From [Phialemoniopsis] sp. UDSM-2020 (lineage: Eukaryota > Ascomycota > Sordariomycetes > Thyridiales > Thyridiaceae): DNA of 64,000 bases. Shown one piece after another: positions 9,886-22,927 of the stretch (the stretch's first letter is position 1; every line of letters starts with the position of its first letter). The position numbers and the translations under genes are program-made. The stretch covers positions 2,728,001 to 2,792,000 of the forward strand of contig JAEILZ010000006.1 in assembly GCA_018873225.1 (NCBI GenBank), in the 5' to 3' direction. Under the pieces are notes generated by a model. The model saw nothing but the letters and a program-made list of their open reading frames with translations, made no database searches and had not been told where the DNA came from.

Positions 9886-11840
9886 GCTTCAGCATTATTG
9901 CTTTTATCTTTTTATATTTTTTTCCCTTTCTTCCTTTTTCTTTCCTCTTTTCTTTTATTTTTCCCTGTCCTTCTTTCTTTTCCTCTTTCTGTTCTCTCTT
10001 AATCTTTTGTTCTTTCGTTTTTTCACCTTCTTTTTCACCTTTTTCTCATTCTTCTTCATCTTCTTCGCCAAGTTCTCCCCATTGACCAGTTTTCTTGGAG
10101 AAGTCCAGGCCTACATCAATAGGCATTCTAGGTGTCGAGGCTGTGGAAAGCGTGCCGATGGCAGATTCCAGCCTTAGGGCCCCACGATCGAAAGCTTAGA
10201 CAGGAACTTGGTGGCCTTCGCCAAAGGCAAGTCAATATACTTGTGATGTGGCGGCGAGGAGCATTGTCAAGGCTTCACTCGATCATGCTGCCTGAGGCTG
10301 CTGGATCGAGACGTCTGCCATCTTTCTCAAGTAATGAATATATCAAGGGAAGAGGACCTAGACGAATGTTTTGCAAGACGAGTGTAAGAAATCAGCTTCA
10401 TATTTGAGGTGCAGACGACGCACATGGCCTAGACATCTTATGGATATAGACCCGCTACACCACCTTTTTGCTCCAATGGCAGACAGTCAATACCCAGAAA
10501 AGCAGAAGAGCTATAACCAAGGTATAGCAAGCGAGAATTTGTCATTCCTGATACTGCCAAGGCCACTTGCCAAACCGGCTCCGGATTGGGCCAGACGATA
10601 CCCCAGTCAAAGAGGCGAAACAGCGAGGAGGTGACCCATGCGACTCTAAACATAGAGCACGTGTCTCTCTTCTTTGTTAGGGTCCTCAGAGGTTGATTTG
10701 CATTTGACCTACGTAATCTGTGAACCAGGTAGTGTGCCGTTTGTCGAGGCGCCCGAAGCCCTGCCAGCCCTCGGACAATTGCAGATAAGCTTGACTCTAT
10801 TCTGTTCAGAGTTGTTTTAGTCCTTTCACTTGGTGATCTATAATTAAAGTCATGGCGACCAAGTTCCCCATATTTGCTGTCACAGGGCTGTCCCAAAACA
10901 GCCCCCGTCTCAGCCCTCTCCACTTCCCGCATATCCAGTTTCACAACAGCTGTAGATCATCAGCCTCATCTTGCCTCAAGCGCACAGACCCTGCACCTGC
11001 AAGACCATCACAGATCTTGTTGGCATTTTGGAGTGACTTGTCTTCGCACCGGTTTCCTCGAGCTGAGCGAGTGAATCTATTGTACATCTAATGTTCTAGC
11101 GTTGTATCTGCATGGGAGATCCACAGATCCCCTCGACGAGGAGGGTGAAACCAGGGTTTCCCTTCTAGAAGACTTCGAAAATCTCCGCGGTACGCATGAA
11201 CCGAGCTCATGCAGCACCCCTGCCGGTCGTCTTCCAACGTCTACCAGATTCTCTCTGCTTCATGCAGAGAGAACCGGGGTGTATCGCCACTCGTTCCATG
11301 CGTAAGTCATAGTCTCGAGAGAAAAGAGGGTGAAGTCGTTGTTGCCTGTATCTTTGGTTCTCTTTTTGGGAAAAGAAGGAGAAAAACGAGTGTTTTGGGA
11401 AGAATTAAAGGCTGCCTTCGGAGACAGTTAGAGAGAAAGTCCATCCTGGTTTGTGCGAGAGACCGCCATTGAAACCCTCCGTGTAATCCCCCCCGTTCCC
11501 AGGTAATCCGTACTGGTACAGTGTGTGTGATTGTATGCAGATCGCAATGAATCCCTTCCCGCATGCATTCCCGTTGACTTGTCCCAATCCGTCGGCCACC
11601 CATGTCTTTCCCTTTGTCATTCCCGCTTCGCGACTCGGCTCAGGAATTTCGCGGATGACTTCAGTGTGAGCGTGCTGTCAACGGGGCCGGGCTTGGCATT
11701 TGGTGTACTGCGCGCGATAAAAACTTCGTCTTTCCTTTTTGTTTTGGCTTCGCACTATTGACTGGTTTTTTTGTACTTTTGCACGTACTCGATGAAGTCT
11801 TCCACGCGCAGTCTGTTTCCCTTGCTAAAGCAGTGCGGCT
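9886..11840. other. Intergenic, pyrimidine-rich then unique sequence
   Basis: 9878-10075 is almost pure pyrimidine on the plus strand. The rest (10.1-11.8 kb) has several open frames up to 168 codons, none with a recognisable domain or a convincing start. It also contains the 3' flank of the ZIP transporter gene. I see no gene I can support. Confidence 0.45.
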
Positions 11841-13408
11841 TTAGGCGAAGGCGCCGACGATCGACATGCCAGCAGCTGCGGAAGTCATTAGTATTTTTAA
11901 GAATACGGAAGACCAAGAAAACATACCGCCCAGGAGGACAAAGCAGAATGCGGTCGTCTTGTCCTTCTTTGTCAGGACACGGTTTGCCTCCTCGGAGAGG
12001 AAGTCCTCAGCGAGCAGATCGACCAGTGCGGCGTAGAGTAGCAGACCGGAAGAACTGCAAGGCGTAGTGTTAGTGATAAAGACGTTATGAAGAGTAATCA
12101 ATAAAATTGGACATACATGGCGTTAAAGACGCCGACGATGATCAATCCAAAAGCACTGTTGGGATCGTATGTGTTCCTCGTAATCAGACCAATGGCCTGT
12201 CCGATGGGAGCAGTAGTACCAAAAGCAACCACTAGGACCCATGGACGGATGCTACCCCTCGGGTAAGGAACAGCAGCGATACGAGAACCGAGACCGAGGC
12301 CTTCGAACATCTGATGGAACAGGATGGCGACGAGCAGGATGATGAAGCCATCGATAGTGATCGAGACGGTCATACCGACGAAGACGGAGTGGAACAGGAT
12401 ACCACCCTCGAGGAGGGTGATGTTGAGTGACATCTTGCGGTAGACAAGCGGGTCGACCATCTGGCCCTCTTCGTCGATGAAGGGCGACTCGGTCACCGTC
12501 ACGGTGGGCTCGTGCTTATGCTGCGGCTCCAGCTGCCTTGCGGACTGGGCGCGGATCATGTTCATCATCTCGAGGCGCTGGCGAACGTACTGCTCGTAGA
12601 AAACGATGAACCAGGGCGGCATCTCCGAGGGTGGAAGAAGCTCATTGGCGTTGTCGTCGAAGGGGTTCTGCTGCTGCATGCGCGCATTCTCCTCAAACAT
12701 TTTCTGAGCGATCTTCTTCTCGTACTCGATCTCGTCAGTCTCAAAGCTGTTGCGACCGTTGTACCGAGGCGGGCGAGGAGGCGCGGCGGCGGCGGCGACC
12801 ATTCCGTGGGCAGCCGGAGCGCTGTCCAGACCCATGGGTCCGCCGTGGGAGTGCGCCTGACCGCCCATCTTGCCGTTCAGCCACATCTCGATGACGAAGA
12901 GGCAGAACATGGCGCCCATCATGATGACACCGGGCATCGGGGGGTACTGCTCAGTAAACAGGTCCGGGAGGCAAGGATTGGTAAGATTACCAAAGGCAGT
13001 AGGCAGAAGCTAGGTCTAGATGTCAATACGATATCTTCGTATCTGTCTTTGGTTGGCCGGCCCAAAACGTACATGGACGAAAGCAGTTGCCACAAGGACA
13101 CCGGTACCGAAATGCTTACAGGCGAAGAAGATCTTGGGCGGGATTCTGATCCACTTGACTTTCTTCGCGACGACGGGAAAACCGGCTCCTGCGTGGCTGT
13201 TAGTATTGAGATCCTCGGTGAGGCGCCGTTCGACTCATACCAAAGATGGAAGCACCAAGAACCAGGACTACAGTCGCATTAGCCTCGATGGTGTTCGATG
13301 GGATGGACTGTGATGCGACCTACATAACCCGACAACGTGGAGGGCCAGGTCATACTCCCCGGTCTCTCCATCGCTGCCACAAACGGGCTTCTCCATGGCG
13401 GCTTCCAT
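11841..13408 (-). CDS. ZIP-family zinc/iron-type transporter
   Basis: Six exons (13408-13324, 13267-13241, 13188-13073, 13009-12117, 12054-11927, 11875-11841) join in phase to 427 residues. Exon 2 is only 27 nt. ZIP proteins bring divalent metals, usually zinc, into the cytosol across plasma or organelle membrane. Seen: N-terminal membrane segments after MEAAMEKPVCG; a motif HFGTGVLVATAFVHLLP; a long cytosolic loop with a histidine-bearing stretch (GGQAHSHGGPMG); the two ZIP hallmarks HSVFVGMT and ILFHQMFEGLGLGSR in the metal-binding helices; and the C-terminal end AAGMSIVGAFA. All hallmark histidines and the glutamate are present. Metal specificity is inferred. It faces a CDF transporter across a 1.95-kb gap. 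Confidence 0.92.
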
Positions 13409-15360
13409 GATAATGAATGTGAACCAGCCACGCTAGCTATCCGACGGCATCGATCAGCAAGGTAATCCCCTTCGGAGAAGGGACAAAAACATATCACTTA
13501 CTCAGAGAAGACAGAGAAAAGAAAACTCTACAACAGAAGAGAAAGGAGGGACAATTGAAGCCGTCCCGCAGCTTCGAAATGGAAAAAAACAGACGTAAGG
13601 GCTTCGATCCCAAAGTCGCGAGAAGGGAAAGGAAGAGTAGAAAAGGAGAAAAAGGGAAAGAAGAAACGAAAATACCAAGAGAAAATGGAAAACAGAAAGA
13701 AAAAGAATCCAAGAAACTTGACAGCTGGATTCACAAGAGCGTGGCGAAGCAAAGTCGATCAGCCAAGCATCCGGACATCGCTGTGCTTTAATATGCATTA
13801 CTATGACAAGACTTGTCAGTGATGGGGGAAGGCAAGAAGAACCGTAGACCTGAAGCAGATGATCTGAGCTGCCAAGCATCAGATTTAGAAATCTGCCAAG
13901 CACATGAAGGCCAACAGTCGATGATGGACATAGCAGAGAGGATACTGTCACAAAGGCTGCAACCTCTTGAGACTCATCCCCTCGAGCCGATCCAGCGATC
14001 TTCGACAACACATTGCCATATCAACCGTTTCTCGCTCAATGTTTCCATTAATATCAACATTGATATATCAGGACCTAGAGGAGGAAGGTTTTGGCTATGT
14101 CCACATCATTGCCAGCTTCACCTGAGATCTTGGCAACCGTGCAGGGGTCCGGGGCTAGGAACCTATCCCTTCTGCTACCGGCACCCGATCTGGGATCTTG
14201 CAGGCTCCCCTAGGCAAGCGTGGCATGCAACACCTGATCAGGAAAGGCGTCGAAGTCAAAAGTGCCGAACGAATACTTTGATAGCGATTTGCAATCATGA
14301 AACTTTCGCCCCACTGGACGGTCGCGGTCAGGCCGGTGGGGGGTTGGGGTTGGGTGGGCGTGGGCGAGGAGGTTTGCCTCAAGGTTGGTGAAGAAAGCAA
14401 AAGACGGGGAAGAAGAAGGCTTGATATCGGAGAATTGAACCCCTTCTCCGCTTAGTAACCCTGTCACGGGAGGTCCATATGGAGACTGGAGGTCGTGTTA
14501 GGGCTGTTTGGTTGGCGTGAGGCTGGGTAGGCATTCAAGAAACATACCGGGATGGGGATATTTTTGCTAATTCGAACGTATCATGACCGGGGTCTGCTCT
14601 CGGAAGCTCCGCGTGCGAGCGCCCGCTCCACTGTGATATGACATTGCCTGTCGCTCTTTGACGGAATGCAGAAGTGAAGAGAATCGCCTCAAACACCATC
14701 TGGGCTTGGCATCATGGGGTGCGGTGGACGACTTTTGTATGCTCTATCAACCTGCTACCGTCCGAAGACGTCTTGGCAGATGCAGAACCGTCACATCGCC
14801 CCATGTGCATGGCACGCCCATGGACCGGCTCGAGCGCATCCCGTACCGTCAAAACAAGGGTCAGGCCAATGGGATGTAACGCTGCTCCTGTGCCCGCTCG
14901 GACCCCACAGCACCGGCATCCAGACAAGCTCTCTGGGCTTGAAACAATTAATTCTCCGCTATAGCTTTTTATAGGGCAGATCTCTACCGGCAACATCTAC
15001 AGAGAGGACATAGCGAGCCTCCGCCAGACAGGGCAGGACGAAGCGGTCAGGGGTGGTGGTCCAGGTGGGTGTTCTCGAACAAATCTGTAGTGACTGATGT
15101 GCATCACTCGGGGCTACACATGCTTCGCACGTCCGCTGCTGCACTAGAACGGTTGGAGATATACTCCTCTCCCAGCCCCTTGTCTGAGGCCTCGTGTAGT
15201 AGTGCAGTCGCATCCTTGAGACGGGGGTTGTCTAGTGACTGGAAGTGGCAAGTCGACGCTGTGTGTCCCCTGGTTAATGTCCCATAATATAATCAGCGTC
15301 TTCCGCAAATCATTCCCGTCCGATATCTCATCTCTCTTCCAAATACAACTTTTCACGAGC
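13409..15360. promoter_or_regulatory. Divergent region between ZIP and CDF metal transporters
   Basis: A 1.95-kb region with the ZIP gene leaving leftward and the CDF gene rightward. It includes a purine-rich tract (about 13500-13740) and unsupported frames. It is long enough for separate promoters. I cannot name a metal-response element with confidence. Confidence 0.4.
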
Positions 15361-17309
15361 ATGAATACCAAGATGCCCAGCCCAGAGTCGCAGAACCCGT
15401 CTCAGCCTGCAGGTACGTCGCCAGTCTGAGTGATCAGAGTGATCCACCACAGCCGGATTACGGATGTGTTTCGAGCCCTGCCCAGCCTGTCGCCTCTTCT
15501 TTTAATAATTCATGAAACATCTTCACTACCATTACTTCGCCCACCCTACAGTCTACCATTGGCTAACCTAGACACAAGCCCACGAGGCGCAGGATGATGC
15601 CATCACCCCAGTGACCGCACCCACCAGCCCCATTAGCAGTGGTGTCAAGGTTCCAGTTGCAGATGAGAAAGAAGAAGCTGGCTCAGCGCCCACAGAAGGT
15701 GTAGACGCCTCTGTGCGGACGGCAACAGCAACCTCTGTAGACTTCAACTCTGCTGACCCGCTCAACTTTGGCCGGCACCGCCGTGACAATGTCACCCAGC
15801 GGCAGATGAAGATCGACCATCCAGACGGCAACAAAAGGAAGCTCAAGAAGTTCTACACTCGTCAAAATGAGCTTATTGACCAGTTCCTTGGCGCTGATGA
15901 CGAGGAGAGGCTGGCGGTCGAAGAAGATGTCCGCGTGGGACCCAAGATCAAGTTTGCAGTGAATGCCTCCTTCGTCGCCAACTTTTGCCTCTTTGTCATT
16001 CAGCTCTATGCCGCCATTTCAACTGGCTCACTGTCTGTATGTTACTTGTCTCCAAAACACGAGAAGAGGCCAATGTAGGCGCTAACTGTTATGTAGCTTT
16101 TTGCAACTGCAGCCGACGCGTTTGTCAGTCTTTGTATGGGTTCCTTTTGCCCGCTCCAACTAACTCTCTTCTAGATGGATCTGGTATCTTCATTCGTTAT
16201 GCTCATTACCTCCAAGTTGGCTGCTCGTCCGAGCATCTACAAGTATCCTGTGGTAAGTAGATTCACCAATGAATCATTCCGTATATAGGTTGCTAAAGGG
16301 TGAATAGGGCCGCAAGAGAATTGAGACCATCGGCATCATTCTGTTCTGCGCTCTAATGACCACTGTTGCGATCCAGTTGCTTGTAGGTTGTCCGTTGTCT
16401 TGCTGGAACAGAGAAAGATCGCTAAGAATAATTAGGTCGAATCTGCACGCACGCTAGGCGAGGGTGCCCATGATGCCGAGGACTTGCACATTATTCCCCT
16501 CGTTTTCGTCGGCATTGCCAGTAAGTACCGAGGTTCTGATGTTGTGGAAACGCTATCTCACCAAAGAACAGTTGCTGCAAAGGGCAGTCTGATGTTCTAC
16601 TGCCTTGCGTACAGGAAATACCCTTCTGTACATGTCTTTTTTGTAAGTATCCCCGAAGATTGGCCGTAACACTTTCCCTGACCCGCCTGTTAGATCGATC
16701 ATCGCAATGACATTGTGGTCAATGTCTTTGGTTTGGTCATGTCCATCGTGGGAGATCGCTTTGTGTGGTATCTGGACCCAATTGGTGCCATCTGCATCGC
16801 TCTGCTCATTCTGTTCTCATGGGTGAGTAACGCATTTGAACAAGTGTGGCTGCTGGTAGGCAAGTCAGCGCCGAATGAGTTCCTCTCGAAGCTCATATAC
16901 ATGACCATGACACATGACAACCAGATCATGAAGGTCGACACGGTGAGGAGATTTATTAACCTCCCTCATCTCCTGCCATTGTACATTACTGATGAGAGTT
17001 CAGTGTCGAGCGTACCACGCCGGACAGAAGTATTATGTCGAAGTTGATATTGTCATGGACGAAAACCTTCCCCTGAGGATATCTCACGATGTGGGTCAGT
17101 CACTACAGAGGAAACTAGAAGGACTTGCCGATGTCGAGAGAGCTTTTGTGCACATCGACTATGAGCACGAACATGACATCTCCACGGAACACAAGCCTCT
17201 ATATGAGGTTAAATCAAAAGATAAGAGGAGCATCAGAGATGTCATGTTGGCTGGAAAGAAGAAGATACAGAATCTCTTGCCTGGAACAAACCAGTCTGAG
17301 GCATCATGA
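15361..17309 (+). CDS. Cation diffusion facilitator, predicted Mn2+ type (DxxxD in TM2 and TM5)
   Basis: Nine exons: 15361-15412, 15579-16036, 16097-16123 (27 nt), 16175-16252, 16308-16382, 16436-16520, 16572-16642, 16694-16942 and 17004-17309, joining in phase to 466 residues. The exon 2 acceptor (AAG at 15576-15578) is chosen because it alone keeps frame. CDF proteins export divalent metal from cytosol to organelle or outside in exchange for protons. Seen: a long N-terminal tail, six membrane segments, and a C-terminal cytoplasmic domain (YYVEVDIVMDENLPL, with FVHIDYEHEHD). The TM2 site reads DAFMD across an exon junction and the TM5 site reads DHRND, i.e. DxxxD in both. In the family this marks the manganese branch, whereas zinc members have HxxxD. 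Metal is thus inferred. Confidence 0.88.
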
Positions 17310-18053
17310 CAGTGGAAGAGGAGAGAATTGGACCTCGCAAAGCAAACGACGAATCGGGGATTTGATACTGTTTTATAGTGCATTGCATCATCTGATTTTT
17401 TGGTAGAAAGTGTGGCCGTTCCGGGCTTCCGGTGCTATTTTTGTTTAGAATATGCAAAATCTCCGAAACGATCTCTGACACTTGGTGCATCGGGAGGCGG
17501 CAAATGAGATACCGGACCAGAAACAATATGCCATGGTGATATAGCGAGCTTTACTTTGGTCAAGATAGCAAAGGGCACGCCTCTGTGGCTCTTGGCGATG
17601 CAGCCAAGCGTTGATCTCGGACAGAAATAGAGGAGTGACAGATCTGTGATACAGAGCCACAACGGTTCCAAGCAAGGCGAATCTCGGTACTGGCTCGCCA
17701 TATCGTAATTGCCTCGTTGATTGTATTGTATTCAATGTCAGTGCTGTTGTGGTCGAGGGTGATAACAACATCGCCTGTATGTCACTCGACCAGCGAGAGA
17801 GACAGAAAGTCCGACGAAGCGTGATCATTAATTTCATATCGTTTCAAGGTTGCTTGGTTCTTGTTTCAACTATCTTCCCTTCGTGATATGCTCCCCCCCT
17901 GATAGTCTCCATGCGATGTGGGAGGAATGGGCACTCGATGGGAGGTTATTTGTCTTTTCCTCTTTCTTTTCCTTCCCTCCCTCATTCCCCTCTTTGCTAG
18001 ACTCAATTGTAGATATCTCACACCGAAAAAGAGGAGGTAGATTGTGAATTGTG
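17310..18053. other. Convergent 3' flanks
   Basis: Gap between the ends of the CDF gene (+) and the sulfatase gene (-). It contains a pyrimidine-rich stretch near 17957-18000. No gene seen. Confidence 0.45.
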
Positions 18054-19856
<1,803 letters not shown>

Positions 19857-20552
19857 AACAGAAGGACAAAGTGACGCCGGAGGACGATAGACTGCTCCCT
19901 AGAAACTCTTCAAAGAAGTCTTCAATTGCGACTGCAAATATGATGTAAATTCGAGTGATGTAAGTTCGAGTCAGTTTCAACAGCTCTGGATCTTAATCAC
20001 CCGAGCATTGTTCGCGTCGCGCGGTGCGGGTCGGGATAAGTTCTACACGAGCGGCTGTCGGTCTCTTCAATGAAACCCGGCGATGCATCGTACAGCGGCG
20101 AGTGGGTGAAAGAATAGTATTATCCCACTACCTAGGCATGAAACTGGTCATTCAGTTTGTTAATAATTTGGGTAGGGGTTGATCGAAAACCGTCCACCTT
20201 TTTTTCGTAAACAGCTACTAGGGAGTGCCACTTCCGAACATATTCCGAGAAATCCACTGGCTGGACTGGACCCGGCGAACCAAGACACTAAGTTACTTAG
20301 TCAAACCAGCCTTCCCACCAGATATCAACCTTTACGTTGGCGTCGGTTATCTCTGTCCGACATTGTACCGAGATATTCGCCTTTGGCTGCAATATTGGGC
20401 CCTCAAACCCGAGACAGTCCTCATCAAGAAATTCGGCACATACCAGCCAGGTACTTGTCATTTCGAATCTGTCATTCACAGTGAGCCTCCGCCTTTCCGG
20501 AAATCGTTTTCTTGCTCCTTGTGATACAGACTCACTACCGGTCAACGAAACT
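19857..20552. promoter_or_regulatory. Divergent region between sulfatase and GH78 genes
   Basis: 696 bp between the two start codons. It holds the left copy of an 83-bp direct repeat (about 20115-20198) and an open frame at 20225-20455 without an ATG that could be an upstream exon of the GH78 gene. The CCG triplets at 20234-20255 (CCGAACATATTCCG) are of the kind bound by Zn2Cys6 regulators, but this is weak evidence. Confidence 0.45.
20115..20198 (+). repeat. 83-bp direct repeat, left copy
   Basis: Starts TAGTATTATCCCACT and ends GATCGAAAACCGTCCACC. Roughly three quarters identical to 22368-22450 in the same orientation. Many of the differences are G-to-A (relative to this copy), as repeat-induced point mutation would leave. 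Probably a remnant of a mobile element or solo terminal repeat; no coding part is seen. Confidence 0.7.
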
Positions 20553-22199
20553 ATGACGGTTGACAATATCTCCAAAACAAAGCCGAATCGCGACTTCGAA
20601 AAAATTGCAGAAGACCTTTGTCCTGTCTTGCGGCGATGGCCTCGTGTTGCTCAAAGATGTATCAGGTTCGTGCCTGACAAGCAAGCCTTCTTTGCCCTAC
20701 GAGCAACACCAAGCCATATTGCCATAGATGACCTCGCTTCTTCCGCACTGGGTAAAGGTGATGAGATGATTCTGGACTTCGGCTTGCACATGGTTGGCGA
20801 GGTTTCATTGGAAATGGAGTCCCAGGGCTCCCATATGGATGCGCCATGTCGACTTCGCTTGACCTTTGGCGAGTCTCCTCTAGACGTCACTATGGACATG
20901 AACAATGTGTCGACATGGATTAGCACGAGCTGGCTTCCGGATGAGGTTTTCAATATCGACATGCTGCCAGATACAATTCAGGTCCGGCGCCGGCACTCTT
21001 TTCGATACTTGCGAATCCAGGTGATTGACACGTCGCCCAAGTACAAAGTCGCGCTCTTGAACGCCAAGTGCCACTGCGTTAGCGCTATAGCTCAAGATCA
21101 CAAATTGTCCACCATCAACTTCAACGATCGAATGCTGCAAGATATCGACCATGTCAGCATCTCGACGTTGAGGGACTGCATGCAGACAGTCTTTGAGGAT
21201 GGACCTCGCCGAGACCGTCGTATGTGGCTCGGAGATCTGCGATTGCAAGCTCTCGCCAACTATGCCACTTTCAAGGACTTCGGGCTGGTGAAACGGTGCA
21301 TTTTCCAATTCGCCGCGGTGGTTGGCAAAGACGGCTCCGTTCCGGCGTGCCTGTTCGAGAAGCCCAGGCTGGCGCCTTCAACAGACTACATTGTTGACTA
21401 CGACGCCTTGTTTAGTTCTGTAGTGTACGACTATGTGGTGGCTTCTGAGGATCTGGAGGTCGGGCATGCCATGTGGAAGACTGTTCTGCAGTGCGTCGAA
21501 CGCGCCATTGCTCATCTGGATCCCGAGACGGACGCGTTTGACGAGAAGCGAGCGTCAGGTTTCAAGTTTCTTGACTGGTCCCCGGATTTGGAGCACAGCG
21601 CCGGTGAGCATGGCGTCTTGTTGTTCTGCCTCAGGGCCATCAATAAGCTTGCTGTTCTCTTGAATAAAGAGCCCCCTTTCGAGGAGCTAGTTGGAAGGAT
21701 GGTGACGGCTGCAACTCAATTTCTCTCACAAGATGACATCTTCATCTCAGGGCCGAAATCGCAAATTAGTTATGCCTCCGCTGCGTGGCTAGTTCTCGGC
21801 GAAGCCTTCCCCTTGGATGTTGCCCGGACCGCTCTGCTCAACACCCTTGCCCACCCCGAAGCCATCAAGCCTCTGACACCATACCTGTGGCACCACGTTT
21901 GTGATGCGCTGGCAGTGGCAGGCTGTTACGAAGAATGCGTGAAAACACTTCGAGGCTATTGGGGAGGCATGGTCGATGCCGGCGCCGACACCTTCTGGGA
22001 GTGTTTCGACCCATCAAACCCCCGCGCCAGCCCATACGGAGATGTGAGGAACAACAGCTTCTGTCACGCATGGAGTTGTACCCCGACATACTTGCTGAGA
22101 CAAAAGCTTTTGGATTTCCTGAATGGCAAGTTAGACGGAGAGACAAGCATGGTTGCTTTGGACGAGCTGTGGATACAACGCAGTATTGCACTCGATTGA
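20553..22199 (+). CDS. GH78 alpha-L-rhamnosidase-like glycoside hydrolase
   Basis: From the ATG at 20553 the frame runs 548 residues without an intron. GH78 enzymes release terminal alpha-L-rhamnose by inversion in an (alpha/alpha)6 barrel. Seen: an N-terminal beta-rich half; the catalytic stretch DGPRRDRRMWLGD, where the Asp residues at offsets 0, +5 and +12 match the spacing of the catalytic cluster in characterised GH78 enzymes; a helical domain; a later acidic residue in GADTFWECFDP; and the C-terminal CHAWSCTPTYLL, typical of the family. No signal peptide is visible, so it is probably intracellular. An exon ending at 20455 (GTACTT donor) would join in phase to an acceptor at 20529 (CAG), so the N-terminus may be longer. 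The substrate is inferred. Confidence 0.85.
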   Translation: MTVDNISKTKPNRDFEKIAEDLCPVLRRWPRVAQRCIRFVPDKQAFFALRATPSHIAIDDLASSALGKGDEMILDFGLHMVGEVSLEMESQGSHMDAPCRLRLTFGESPLDVTMDMNNVSTWISTSWLPDEVFNIDMLPDTIQVRRRHSFRYLRIQVIDTSPKYKVALLNAKCHCVSAIAQDHKLSTINFNDRMLQDIDHVSISTLRDCMQTVFEDGPRRDRRMWLGDLRLQALANYATFKDFGLVKRCIFQFAAVVGKDGSVPACLFEKPRLAPSTDYIVDYDALFSSVVYDYVVASEDLEVGHAMWKTVLQCVERAIAHLDPETDAFDEKRASGFKFLDWSPDLEHSAGEHGVLLFCLRAINKLAVLLNKEPPFEELVGRMVTAATQFLSQDDIFISGPKSQISYASAAWLVLGEAFPLDVARTALLNTLAHPEAIKPLTPYLWHHVCDALAVAGCYEECVKTLRGYWGGMVDAGADTFWECFDPSNPRASPYGDVRNNSFCHAWSCTPTYLLRQKLLDFLNGKLDGETSMVALDELWIQRSIALD

Positions 22200-22927
22200 G
22201 ATAGAAAATGAGGCAAAGTAGACAGTTGTCACTTGGTACTCTGGTGCCTGACAGGAAACAAGGAAGAGTACGCCGAGTACGCATTCTAACTGTGTAGACT
22301 ACCAAGTGGGTGACAAATTAGTTGACGGTTCCCCTCATAGATGTACTTCACTCGTTAACTACTCAGCCAGTGTTATCCCACTGCCTAAGAATGGATGGAT
22401 CGTTAAGTCTGTTAGTAATTTAGGTAGAGATTGATCAAAAACCATCAACCATACATGCCCTTAGAGAATAGAATAGATACATAAATCCTCTTTGGGTCTT
22501 ATCATGTAGGAAATCTAGACTGCATGAGCTAAAGCCTGTGACTGATGATCTAAGAAGCAGGCCATTTAGGGAGGCTGATTATAGAGAGTGGAAAGGTTCA
22601 GGGCTCCTTACTTTACCGCTCACACATTCCAAATCTTAACGACCTGCATGTCGATATTCAACACATTGGCTTTCACCTCGCATTGAAGGAGATAGGATCG
22701 TATGAGGAACAATCTTCTTTGCAACCAGTTGAAAGTTTCTATGGCTATTGCATTCTTGTAGCGCTTGTCTCTTGGAAGCATCTCTATCATATCTTGGGGA
22801 AAAAAAGTAGAGAATGCTGTGCTAGCCTCGATCCCGTGGTAGTGATGATATATGTGTTCATATCAAGTAGCGGATGTCGATCTTCCTTCAAACACTGCCT
22901 CAGCAGTGCTTCAATAATCCCATCAAC
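22200..22927. other. Convergent 3' flanks with right repeat copy
   Basis: Between the stops of the GH78 gene (+) and the MFS gene (-). It contains the right copy of the 83-bp repeat and AT-rich sequence. No gene seen. Confidence 0.5.
22368..22450 (+). repeat. 83-bp direct repeat, right copy
   Basis: Starts CAGTGTTATCCCACT and ends GATCAAAAACCATCAACC. Same orientation as 20115-20198. Together the copies bracket the GH78 gene at distances of about 355 bp (5' side) and 170 bp (3' side). Confidence 0.7.

Larger units (their letters stand above)
9421..9916. repeat. Inverted duplication carrying tRNA-Pro and its 3' flank
   Basis: Two arms of about 125 bp, 9421-9547 (minus) and 9791-9916 (plus), each contain one tRNA-Pro-like gene, an 8-T terminator and a shared downstream block starting GCTTCAGCATTATTGC. 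The spacer (9548-9790) is 243 bp and unrelated to either arm. The 5' flanks of the two tRNAs are not similar, so the duplicated unit runs from the tRNA start into its 3' flank. Confidence 0.85.

Noticed and set aside
10438..10944. Minus-strand frame of 168 codons
   Set aside because: No domain, mixed composition and no conserved start; probably chance.
13502..14011. Minus-strand frame of 169 codons with a hydrophobic middle
   Set aside because: The hydrophobic part is translation of a purine/pyrimidine tract; no other support.
14420..14460. B-box-like sequence (GGTTCAATTC on minus strand)
   Set aside because: The flanks form a 7-bp hairpin with 9-base loop, not a T-arm, and no acceptor or D-arm is found.
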